Positions 11,782 through 21,436 of a stretch of DNA of 47,162 bases are shown piece by piece. How positions within the stretch are numbered: position 1 is the first letter of the stretch; every line of letters begins with the position of its first letter. Made by a program: the position numbers and the translations under genes. Location of the stretch: assembly GCA_000827495.1 (NCBI GenBank), contig KN817547.1, positions 335,104-382,265 on the forward strand, given 5' to 3'. Source of the stretch: Hypholoma sublateritium FD-334 SS-4. Its lineage: Eukaryota > Basidiomycota > Agaricomycetes > Agaricales > Strophariaceae. The notes under the pieces were generated by a model. That model was not told where the DNA came from, did not search any database, and worked only from the letters and a program-made list of their open reading frames with translations.

Positions 11782-13852
11782 ATGCCATTATCGCCAGCAT
11801 TTCCACTCTTTCTTCTAGGTGTGATTGCGCTAACTATTCTTTTCGGGTTATCGAATAAATGGATCCGACGATTTCCCCTACCACCCAGTATGTGTTTATT
11901 CCCTCTATACGTGTAAAATTTACTGAACCAGAGGATGATAACATTGATAAGATGCCGGGTCTTCGAAGGGCATTCCAGGGTATCTTTGGGAAGTGTATAC
12001 TGTGCAATCAAAGGATCGAGGTATGCATTTTAACGGCGTCACTGTCTTTCTGGGACGATAAAAATTAATTCAGGTCCATTGATGATGGCTTCTGCTTGGG
12101 GAGTACCCGCCATCGTAATTAACACTAAGAATGCTGCACTCGACCTCCTAGGAAGTCGGACAACATTTGCGTCGAAGCCGAAATGGCCAATGGCTGAACT
12201 CATTGGCAGGCAGAGGTCCGTCACTGCAATCCAACTAAGTTGCTTTAAGTCATCTTTATAGCTCACTGGCAGCTTTCAGTAATGTAGGATTTACATACTA
12301 CGGCGAACGTTTGAAGAGATTTCGTGAAGTCCTTCGGAAACCTCTCAATATACAATCTATATCGCTGTTCTGGGGTCCTTATCTTGAAGAACAATCGTAC
12401 AATCTCTGTCAGTCCCTCTTCAAGGATTCAGAGCAATTCTATGCACTTGTAGAGATGTGCGTAAGATCCATGTGTGCGGACGATAGTAGGGCTGACAATA
12501 AATGGCGTAATAAGTAATATCCAAGAACTTATTGTGATGTTAACATACGGCTATAGACCAGACTCTCAATACCTCAAAGTGTACCATACTATGATGCGAG
12601 AGACCGGAGAAGCGCTACAACCAGGCCGTTGGGCTGTTAATTATATCCCGGCATGTAAGTGTAATTCAGTGGCAAACTTTGATTGTTTGTGTTACGATTC
12701 ATCCTAGTAAAATGGGTCCCTGCATGGTTTCCTGGTGCAGGATTTCAAGCTTGGGTAGAATGTGCACGACTGCGATTCACTGAGGTTGCAAGGACTCCGT
12801 TTTACAAGACAAAATCTAATGTCGTAAGTGACGGTATCATTACTGGCAGATCTGTCTGGAGGTAACGATAAATTTTCCCTCAGCTACTTGGACAAGGAAA
12901 TACATGCTTTGTTCAACAGGCTCTAGAGAGCCTTCCGGAAAGGCACAGCACAGACGATGAAGATATTGTCATGTTTGCGGCTGGGAGTCTTTTAAGTGGT
13001 AAATTATTCTCCAAATATTTCATTGTTTCAGCTGACTTCAAGTGTCACTAGCGGGGACGGAAACGGAAAGTACTGCTATTCTAGCAATATGAAAAGATTT
13101 AATTTCAGAACTACAGATGTGTAGCTTTATCTACACGTTCATCTTCATGATGGCTACTCACTCGGACATTCAAAGCCGCGCACATGAAGAAATTATAGGC
13201 ATTTGCGGATCTTCTAGTCTTCCAGGTCCTCCCGATCGTGCCCAACTTCCCTTCGTGGAATGCATTATACAGGAAGTGCACCGAATAAACCCTGCGGTAC
13301 CTTTAGTTCCACACAGCAATTCTCAGGAGGCGGATTACGCTGGGTATCGGATCCCCAAGAATTCATGGATAATTGCAAACATATGGTGAGTAAAATTGGG
13401 AGACAGTGAGATTTCATGTTTACCCGCTATTAGGGGGATGCTACATGATGATGGAGTATATTTACAGCCACAAAGTTTCATTCCTGAGAGATTTCTTTCC
13501 AATGAAAATGATCTTGTCCAACCCGGCCCACGTAACTTGGTGTACGGATTTGGCCCAAGGTGCGTCTGTAGAGATTTTGGTCTCTGGTATTATCTTGATG
13601 TCTACTGCAGACGATGCCCAGGAGAAAACATTGCAGATTTATATTTGTTTCTAGTTACTTCCAGAATATTGGCATTGTTTGAAATATCGTGCGTGGTAGA
13701 AGAAGGCAACTGTCATATTCCAACTCTAGAGTTTGACCCTGGGATCGCAGCGTGAGTCCTACCGTACGAACAAAATTACATCAATATCTCTAAAATTTGT
13801 TTCCAGCCATCCCAAGCCATTCAAGTGCTCAATTAAGCCATGGATTAAGTAG
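11782..13852 (+). CDS. Cytochrome P450 monooxygenase no. 1
   Basis: About 11 short introns are needed. The product starts with a membrane anchor, FPLFLLGVIALTILFGL, followed by FPLPP. Next come WEVYTVQSKDRGPLM and WGVPAIVINT, a typical N-terminal beta sheet; I-helix AGTETE (oxygen activation); K-helix ExxR as EVHR in IQEVHRINPAVPLVPHS; PERF-type motif FIPERFLSNEN; and the heme loop YGFGPRRCPGE with the axial Cys. The first heme-loop position is Tyr instead of the consensus Phe. The region after the anchor lacks the usual PPGP hinge and is short. The protein ends KPFKCSIKPWIK. It would be ER-bound and oxidise a small molecule. The layout resembles the O-methylsterigmatocystin-oxidoreductase-like P450s common in agaricomycetes. 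The substrate cannot be read from the sequence. No premature stop remains after splicing. Confidence 0.88.
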
Positions 13853-15125
13853 AGGGTAAACATTAAGTAGAGGGGAAACATTTCATGAAGTGACAAACTT
13901 GTATTAATTTGTTCAAACTATAAATCATGTCAAGGACGTGGTAGAGGTGCGGTCGTGGGAATCGAGGCGGGCCGGCTATGGCGGCGGCAGGGAGTCTAAG
14001 AAGGCCGAGGTGCCGGGTGCGGTTTCTTCATCCGCGACTCCCACTCGCTCGTCGCTTGCCTCGCACAGAAACAGAAGCACGCCCCCCTTCCCCCTGCGGG
14101 TTACTTTACCCGCGCTATCCAACCTACCGACTTTCCGACTAGATCCAACTTCTCCACCGCAATGTCCATGACACGGGCAGCGATCTTCCGTCTGCGCCAA
14201 CGACTCTATGCGCTGCTCACAATGACCTTTTTTAGGGCCGTGACGATCCGGACCAAGTCCCTGTGGTCATTTACAGTGAAAAAGCACAGATTGACTCGGA
14301 CTTCACCAACATCCACACGTCTCCCACAGCGCCCTTTCCCCAGCGTTTTTTTTATCGAGATCAAGAACCATGTAGTGTTGACGCTCGGAATTGCTGCCAC
14401 CCACCGCAATGTCCCCGCCGAACAACGAAGCAGCATCGACCTCCGCATGAGCAGAAATACTCGTATGGACGCTGCACTGCTGTTCCTCAGAATCTAACCA
14501 TTAAGACAGGCCTTCCAACAGAGTTCATTTACGTGTTGGCATAGTCCGGACACCCGAACCCACCTTCACAATGTTCAGGGTGCGACGTCGGACATGTGCA
14601 TGATGTCCAACCCCACATCATTGGCGCAAGAAACGACACCCCCAGAGCCCTCAGTGGAATGTGGTGGCGCTGCTGCACCTGAATAAAGAGCACAGCACCA
14701 TGGGCACTTCTCAACGTTGCCACATCGCCTAGAACTCCACGCCAAGTCACTCACACCGCTGCCGCTGCTCAGAAACCAGTTATGAACATTGCACACCACT
14801 CGCACACCGCACGAGCATTTCAGCTCGTGTAGAGATCACTTGTTCCATACACCAGGAATACCGGTGCGCCTGTTCTCTTCCCCTCTTTTCGTCCAAAATT
14901 CGCTGACTGATGTGCATACACACAGTTCAGTACAGCCCTTCCGACGCTCGCTGAGCCCTATGCACCACATCGTGCTCCATCTCACCCGCACGATTAATGT
15001 TTGTGTGGGCCTCAATCCATGCCGCCACCACCACCGCAATCTCTCAAGACCCGCCCAGTGCAGGGATGCCTTTACTGTACAGCACCGCGACCCGTCTCAC
15101 CCCATGATTTGACCTGCGGGCGGGC
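13853..15125. other. Degenerate DNA upstream of the helicase remnant
   Basis: Open frames are broken. A Gly-rich patch near 13940-13990 and a DDP-containing patch near 14240 recall the N-terminal part of DED1-type helicases only weakly. A stretch at about 15010-15050 is repeated imperfectly at about 15125-15165 (caatccatgccgc / cgatccatgccgc, then tctctcaaga), a short local duplication. No DEAD box or Walker A motif was found. Confidence 0.35.
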
Positions 15126-15851
15126 GTCGATCCATGCCGCTGCCGCCGTGGTCTCTCAAGATCAAGTACATCGAGGACAACGATAAGCGCAGTGTCCTGC
15201 TCGATATCCTCGCGTCGCAGAATAAGGAGGACCTCAGTCTGACCCTTGTGTTTATCGAGACCAAGCGCATGGCTGACATGCTCAGCGACTTCGTTATGGG
15301 CAACAACCTTCCCGCAAATTCTATCCACGGTGACTGCACCCAATGCGAGTGTGAGCTAGCCCTGCAGACCTTCTGCACGGGGTGCACCCTCACCATGGTC
15401 GCCACCGCCGTCGCTGCCCGTGATCTTGATATCCCGAACATCACCCACGTCGTCTTGAACTACGATCTGCCCTCGGACATCGACGACTATGTGCATCGCA
15501 TTTGGTCGTACTGGTCGTGCCGGTAACACCGATGTGTCTACGGCGGTCTTCAACCGTGAAGGATCTCATGCGCGAGGCGAACCAGGAGATACCCGGCTGG
15601 CTCGAGACCGTCGCGCACAAGGGGAGCTTTGGCAGCTCGGGCTTCTGGGGCCGCGGCGGCAGTGGAGGCGGGCCTGGTGGTAGGGACGGCGGAGGCGGCT
15701 CGCCTGCTTATGGCGGTGGCGGTGGATTCGGTGGCGGTGCGCGCGCCGTCTCTGGGGGCCGTCATATGGTGGTGGAGGCTATGGCGGCAGCGGAGGCAGC
15801 GGTGGAGGCAGTGGAGGAGGACGAGGTGTCGGTGGCGGCAAACGGTCCTGA
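15126..15851 (+). pseudogene. DED1: DED1/DDX3-type DEAD-box RNA helicase remnant (C-terminal lobe)
   Basis: The frame at 15134-15510 encodes a helicase C-terminal lobe close to Ded1: [42 protein letters not shown] and [16 protein letters not shown] one-base insertion near 15506 then shifts the frame of the GRTGRAGNT motif VI. The next frame continues with EANQEIPGWLETVAHKGSFG and a Gly-rich tail, with about 13 residues lost before it, and a second shift near 15770 is needed to reach a Gly-rich end and TGA at 15849. Several conserved Arg are now Cys ([10 protein letters not shown] where the family has HGDRTQRERE), which fits C-to-T change at CpG. The N-terminal RecA lobe is absent. The copy is non-functional; no intron interrupts the helicase part, so a retrocopy is possible but not proven. 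Confidence 0.85.
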
Positions 15852-16636
15852 CCATCCTCACATAGTCGGCAGGGGACACCACTTGACTGCGGTTCTTTGT
15901 CTGCTGCTCACTCCATTCATATTAATGCGCACCTGTTCCGTACTTGTACACGGAACGCTAGCGCGCATACACCACCCGCCCCACCGGTTTCTTGTCTTAG
16001 GCCCTCATAGGGCAACTATACATATGTCCGCTTTGTATGATTCTAGAATGTATGATGTATGACAACGCCGCCGCCGCAGGACGACGCCGCTGGCCTTATT
16101 CACTGCCTACACATCGCACCGACAACACCAATTCCACCCCATCGCGCCCCCGTGTTCTCGTCTGGTACCACCCATCCACACACCCGCAGCTACCCACACA
16201 GAGAATCTTATCAAGCATTCATACATTTGTGCGCACCCGCATTCCATACATGCTGAGCACATGCTAGGCGCACCACAACCGCATCGCATTACCCTATTAA
16301 TGTCATGGGCTGGTGGCCCACGCCTCTACCAAATCACTATTTCATTTCGTGCCGCTTGGACGAGCAACGTGCATTGCACCTTTTTTAAAAAAATTATTGT
16401 TCACCTTTGAGTTTCTCCACGCCCGTACTTCATCTTGACTTCATCACCCGTGCTCGCATCTTCGCATCTGCACTTCTCTTTCTCGTCTTGTCCGGGCCTA
16501 CTAACATCAACATGCACTATTACTTGAAGCTTGAGTCGGCTACCGTACAGCTCAGTGGGGGCAATATTTTCTCTTCAAATCCCCCACATTCCGCAGCTTA
16601 TGTACCAATTCGCATTCTAGTTATTTACAAAAGTTT
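15852..16636. other. Sequence between helicase remnant and methyltransferase, no gene seen
   Basis: Pyrimidine-rich DNA with only short frames. It may contain the decayed 3' untranslated part of the helicase copy. A short A-rich run near 16388 (ttttttaaaaaaatt) is the only notable low-complexity spot. Confidence 0.4.
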
Positions 16637-17230
16637 TTAAAATGCCTGTCTTTTCCGAGACCATGTGAACCAAACGTCATGGTATGTTTGAAATTTAGTA
16701 TCCTTTCTTTCCACCAACCACTCTCTCTGCAACTCAGAGGTTATTCCTGCCTCTCTAAACTTGGTATTTGTTGCCATTTTCATTCCAATGTTTTCGAGAG
16801 TAGATAGAAGGGCTTGAGCCAATGCCTGTTCCCCAGCAGAAACTGTGTGACATGTTGGAAAATAATCAATGAATGTGAGATAGTAAAAAGGAATTGCGCG
16901 TACCCGATAATTTATCTTTGGCAGCCAAAGTTAATTCAACTTTCTTTATGTTGATTTCACTGAAGCAAGTGGCGTCTTGGAGAATGTTACCAAGATGCTC
17001 TCCAATAACAGGATCACAGCCTTTTTTAATCATCATATCCAAAAATATAGAGTTTACCAAAGATTGGGCAGGCCCAAAGCTATTAGAATGACCAGTATGT
17101 TGGCCATAGTCCTCAATTATAAGCCATCCACCAGGCTTCAGAACAATTGAAATATGTTCAATGACCAGAGGAATAGCTGTTTTGGGCAACTATCAAAATT
17201 TGCCTCAGCATCAGGATCTTAACAAAAGTG

Positions 17231-17261
<31 letters not shown>

Positions 17262-17900
17262 ATGGTAAAGCACGCTGCGAAGGTGTATAATGTCAAAGCT
17301 TTCTTTATCAAAGCACAGAGGGTCCAAGATATTGCAGTATAAATATGACATATTTGGAGGAAACAACCTGATATATAATCAAGGCAAAATACTTTTAACT
17401 GCATGCAAAATATATTAAAGGTATAACAAACCTCATTGGTGGTGGTAATATATCAGCTGCAATTACTTGTGCATCCTCGTACTTGTAAGCTGCTTGTATA
17501 GCCCTTGGAGAAATTGGCTTAGTGACAAGTAACAGCTTGATAATATATACTATACCATGCTCCAGATCCTGCACTAAGAGTTTGCATGAAATTAACAATT
17601 GAAGACAATAAAGCATATTATAAGCATACCCAATGTCCAGTATTTTTGTAGGTGAATTGATTGGTGCAAATGTGAGTTTCCCATCCATATATTTGCAAAA
17701 TCCATCATGAAGTTCATCGAGTCTGAGATGTTTCTGGTCATTGTGATTTTAGAGGAATAAAAACTACAAAAAGAATACCTTTTCCACTCCAGACCATTTA
17801 TATTATGTTCCTGTATATTATCTATACAGTGTACCTCGTCAAAGTCACTGCAATAAACTTGCCTTGAAGATGTAATTCTGGTTGGGAGATTTAATTCCAT
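16637..17900 (-). CDS. SAM-dependent methyltransferase (fungal small-molecule type)
   Basis: Spliced reading on the minus strand gives HLRLDELHDGFCKYMDGKL, then SPTKILDIG joined to AGSGAWAIQAA (SAM-binding motif I, split by an intron), EDAQVIAADILPPP (motif II acidic loop), FDIIHLRSVLYH joined to LPKTAIPLVIEHI, and VLKPGGWLIIEDYGQH (post-II/III). The last exons end with REWLVERKDTKFQTYHDVWF and the stop at 16637. This order matches class I methyltransferases of the LaeA/UMTA-like kind that are abundant in agaricomycete secondary metabolism. The start at 17900 is a guess; the N-terminal 40 residues are uncertain because a 24-bp candidate intron near 17820 may instead be read through. One intron, 17190-17261, begins with a 30-nt homopolymer. 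Substrate unknown; a metabolite O-methyltransferase is more likely than a protein or RNA enzyme, but that is inference. Confidence 0.75.
17231..17260. repeat. A30 homopolymer inside a methyltransferase intron
   Basis: Thirty consecutive A on the plus strand, so T on the coding strand. It begins directly at the second base of the 5' splice site, giving a donor of G followed by T's instead of the usual GTRNGT. The length may be uncertain in the assembly. Confidence 0.9.
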
Positions 17901-18060
17901 TTTTTTCAGCTGGTTTAGACATGCTCCAAAACTCCGGGAATAGGATGTTGGAAGAAAAGAGTACAACCAATAGCACTCAATGGAGCACAGTCTCAGTAAT
18001 ATAAAGAACACCAGGCCAATATTACACCAATATTTTCCCTCAGTCAAATATAGCATGACA

Positions 18061-18635
18061 ATATAAATTGGATTGTCCTGGCTCAGATGGCGGTTCAGAG
18101 TTCAATTCTCTAAAAACTCTCCTTGATAATACAAAGGAAACTCATGATAACACGCACATGGCTCCCTCTTATAGTATACCAAATTAGATCTTCTCAAGAT
18201 TAGACCATGATTAGACAAGTATTTTCACGTACAGTTGTAACTTGTGGTTCGGATATAAACTTTGGCAACAGTCAAATCAATCTTTACCGACTTCTCACTT
18301 CCCAGCTTCCATTTCCATCGTTCATTGATTCAATCAATAATAAATTCACAGTATTCAATCCAATCCTGGACTCCATCTGATTGTCATCTGAGCCTGGAGC
18401 AATGGTCAGTGAACTAAGAACTTGAAAGGCTACGAAGTGCTGCCACACTAGTGTTACATGTATGTCTCAGTATTTGGTTATTGAGTGACTCAAGCATGAC
18501 CATCCGGGCATTTACCGCATGAAGATCTTCAAACTTTGAAGTCCAGATTTCAATCGCTCAATGCTTTTTTACCCTGGGAATGCAAAGTTGCTCCTGAGCA
18601 CTCCCGGTGGGCCATGAATAGATCAGGATAAAAAG
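18061..18635. other. Intergenic DNA upstream of the MITE
   Basis: No gene is seen. A segment near 18078-18113 has tRNA-promoter-like words but does not fold as a tRNA. The methyltransferase promoter presumably lies in the left part. Confidence 0.4.
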
Positions 18636-19195
18636 TACAGTCGACTCCCTCTTAACCCATACCTCTCGGTGGACAGCCAAAAGTATGGCTTATGAGAGAG
18701 TATGTACTTAGAGGGTGGTCGGCTGAAAATTTATTTGTCAGCGGTGTTTGCTTCATGTTCTAATCACCTTTCTTCAACCGAAGAAATGCCTTCTTGGCTT
18801 GCTAACTACAGCTTTGAGGAGTTTTGATTTTTTCAAACCTTTTTCTAAAGAATTTCGAGACATTTTGGGGCCTTGGTAACAGTTGGTACACGATAAGATG
18901 TCATGATTTTAACATATTNTTGACTTATGGAGCTACGCCTATGCTTCCCATCAGTCTGGTCTGTACTTTCAGTGAAATTATTTGGACATTAGCACCAAAT
19001 TAGCACAGAATCTGAATTAATTCGGCCCATATACCTATGGGTTTTTTTCCGGAAGGGGTATGGGTTATGGGTTATTGAGGTTGTATGGGTTATGGTTTGC
19101 ATTTCCCTGCGAACCAACTTGGTGGACTGAAAAAAGTATGGGTTATATGGGGGTATGGGTTATGCGGGCTATGGACTAAGAGGGAGTCGACTGTA
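18636..19195. mobile_element. MITE of the Tc1/mariner pogo/Fot-like kind (556 bp plus TA duplication)
   Basis: The left end reads CAGTCGACTCCCTCTTA from 18638 and the right end is its exact reverse complement ending at 19193. Similarity continues imperfectly for about 9 more bases. The element is flanked by TA on both sides (18636-18637, 19194-19195), the target duplication of Tc1/mariner elements; a CAG-type terminus fits the pogo/Fot group. No transposase frame exists inside, so it is non-autonomous. The right third holds repeated TATGGGTTATG words (about 19040-19175), with related AACCCATACC at the left end. One ambiguous base (18919) lies inside. It sits in the shared upstream region of the methyltransferase and the DUF6534 gene. 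Confidence 0.9.
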
Positions 19196-19410
19196 TCAAT
19201 GTCCATTCGGATTTAGGTAGAGTAACAGTGATGAAGCACCGCCTGTTAGGCACCTTACTACAGTAATAAGTTGCGGTAATTATGTTCCCTGATCTTATGC
19301 ACTTGATGGCAATGTAACAGTACACCGTACATCAACGTCAAATAAGATGTAGAAGAAATAGATACTGTCGCATTAATACCCTAACCTGATGGCGCACTAT
19401 GTGCAGTGAG

Positions 19411-19418
19411 TATATAAG
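19411..19418 (+). promoter_or_regulatory. Putative TATA box of the DUF6534 gene
   Basis: TATATAAG lies 54 bp upstream of the ATG at 19465, about 215 bp beyond the MITE right end. Confidence 0.5.
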
Positions 19419-19464
19419 TATCCAGTGTCTCTCGACTCTGACATTTCTTCTCAGTGCCTGAGCC

Positions 19465-21436
19465 ATGTCCAGTATGAGCAACGCCACTGCTCCTATCGTA
19501 GAAAACCCAATTATTGTGGATCTTTCAACGACCTATGGCGGTGTGCTGGTTGGAATATCTCTATCCTCTATAATATATGGTATCTCCTGCCTACAGACGT
19601 ACGCTCAAATTCCTCAGAATGCATATGATGGCACTGCGACTGACTTCAGATAGGTTTATATATTCCATGCAGTACGGCCTCATTTGATATTAGTCGGATA
19701 ATTAAGTTCATCACTATTACTTCCCTAGCTGCGACACAGATTCAAAGTACATGAAGCTTCTCGTGAGTTTAAATAGCCCAGGCTTTGCCTTGATGACTTA
19801 AAGCTTTATCCAGATTGCAGTGCTTTGGTCAGTATATCTGTATTTTTGATGTGCTCATTGATTACTACTAAACGATATGCCCAGGCTTGCGGACACAGCA
19901 AACCAGTTAACGCTTATAATCGGAGGTGAGTTGCGCTGATTAATTTGCAAAAAAAAAGGCTAACATGATTCAATAAGCCTGGCCTGTCCTCATCAGGCAG
20001 TACGGAAGGATTGCTGGTCTCTCTGTAATTCAACCGTAAGCCTCAGCCAACGCTTGGCCCATTTTCAGATGCGCTAATGTCGAGGTCTAGTCCACTTCTG
20101 GTGAGGAACTTCTGCCGCGCATTATATACAGTCATCCACTCAAACGGCGCACAATTTCCCTCAGCACCACGTCTGGGTATCGGTAAGTCAATAAACATAT
20201 CCTTGTCCTTCTGTCTGACTTGAATCAAATTTGAAATACTAACTCGAGAGTCGAACATTGTAGCACATTGTTATTGCCTCTGTTCAGTTATATTTTGCTC
20301 GTAGAATCTATATCTGTGAGTTGATTTGTTCACAAATAATGTAGAACTCGTCTGATTTGGAGCCGTTTAGTTGGTCGAGCGGGAAAGTCAAGACATTCCT
20401 TACCGTTCCTTGTTTCCGTTTTCACCGCTTTAGTTGTAAGTCGCATTATGTAGAGGTCGTACTGCTAGTAATTACTGTCCCTTCCGCAGGTATCTCTGAT
20501 AATGCTTGAGCTCAGTGAGTTCTCGTTCGCTGGAGAAAAAAGAATCCGACTTGAATTTGTGGATTATAGGTACAGTCATTGGTACGAGCAATTTCTTTCT
20601 CTCAAACGCTCACACTGCTCACTGACATATTCACAACGTAACTAGTCTACTTGGTTAAGGGGTATGTTTCTTTCCGCTTCAATTGAGTGTCTCATTATCT
20701 GACTTGTTAAGCAGAATTGGAAAACCACTTGCTGTACTTGGAGCCCCCACCGAGATTGTCAGTAATGTGTTCATTTGGTAACGACTGGCTCATTTTCATT
20801 TCCAGAATGTCGGGACTGTCTTACGCGCCTCAGCAGTGGCCATTGATGTTTTTCTCGCTGGAGGAATGATGTACCTGTTGAAGAGAACGTCTCCGCATTT
20901 CACTGGGTAGGTGAATTTCCATTGCAAGTAAAAATCATTCACATCGACGTTTTACGTTAGATCCAAGAAAATCATCCAGCGCTTGCTGATTATCACCGTT
21001 GGTAGCGGTACCCTGACAGCTATTTGCGCTGCGTTTATCGTGATGCTAGTGAGCCTTCTACGCATGTGTTCTATTCTACAAGGTAATAACTGTATGCATG
21101 ATTGCATACTTAGGTCCGAGCGTATCCGACCGACTTACATTATTGCATCCTTGAATTTCCAATATGCTCTCTGTATTTCAGCACTTTACTGGTCAACCTG
21201 AATTCCCGGAACTACGTCAAAAATGGGGGTAATTATGCGGAATCTGGCTCAGACGTCCACAACACCAGTACGCTGGTGATACGCGGGATCAGCAGAAGTC
21301 AGGTAACATTGCATTAATACCTCCATATCACGATGTTGACGTTGTGCAGAGCTCTGACGTATTTGTACAGGTTGATAGAGAAACGAGCATAAAGATGGAC
21401 GAGCTGGATTCATTTGGGAGTGCGCCGAAGGCCTAG
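19465..21436 (+). CDS. DUF6534-type multi-pass membrane protein
   Basis: At least nine short introns are needed. Recognisable pieces in order are: TYGGVLVGISLSSIIYGISC and LQTFIYSMH (helix 1 and the LQTY-like turn), CDTDSKYMKLL, IAVLWLADTANQLTLIIG (helix 2), HIVIASVQLYFARRIYI (helix 3 with the aromatic-Arg turn), FLVSVFTALVVSLIMLELS (helix 4), VLRASAVAIDVFLAGGMMYL (helix 5), IIQRLLIITVGSGTLTAI (helix 6) and TLLVNLNSRNYV (the conserved LNSR end of helix 7). The order is that of the basidiomycete-expanded DUF6534 family, whose function is unknown; a receptor-like role is sometimes proposed from topology alone. The cytosolic tail is Ser/Asp-rich and ends MDELDSFGSAPKA. The exon between about 20078 and 20265 is uncertain; I joined across it with a long intron of about 180 bp. 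Confidence 0.75.

Noticed and set aside
14230..14550. DDPDQVPVVIY-containing frame as the DED1 N-terminal linker
   Set aside because: Only a few residues match and the DEAD motifs that should follow are absent, so it was not joined to the helicase remnant.
18072..18120. tRNA- or SINE-like words (TGGCTCAGATGG and GAGTTCAATTCTC)
   Set aside because: They resemble A and B boxes but are only about 20 bases apart, and no acceptor or anticodon stem can be drawn.
19040..19175. TATGGGTTATG repeats as possible internal telomere sequence
   Set aside because: The unit differs from TTAGGG and the repeats lie inside the MITE, which explains them.
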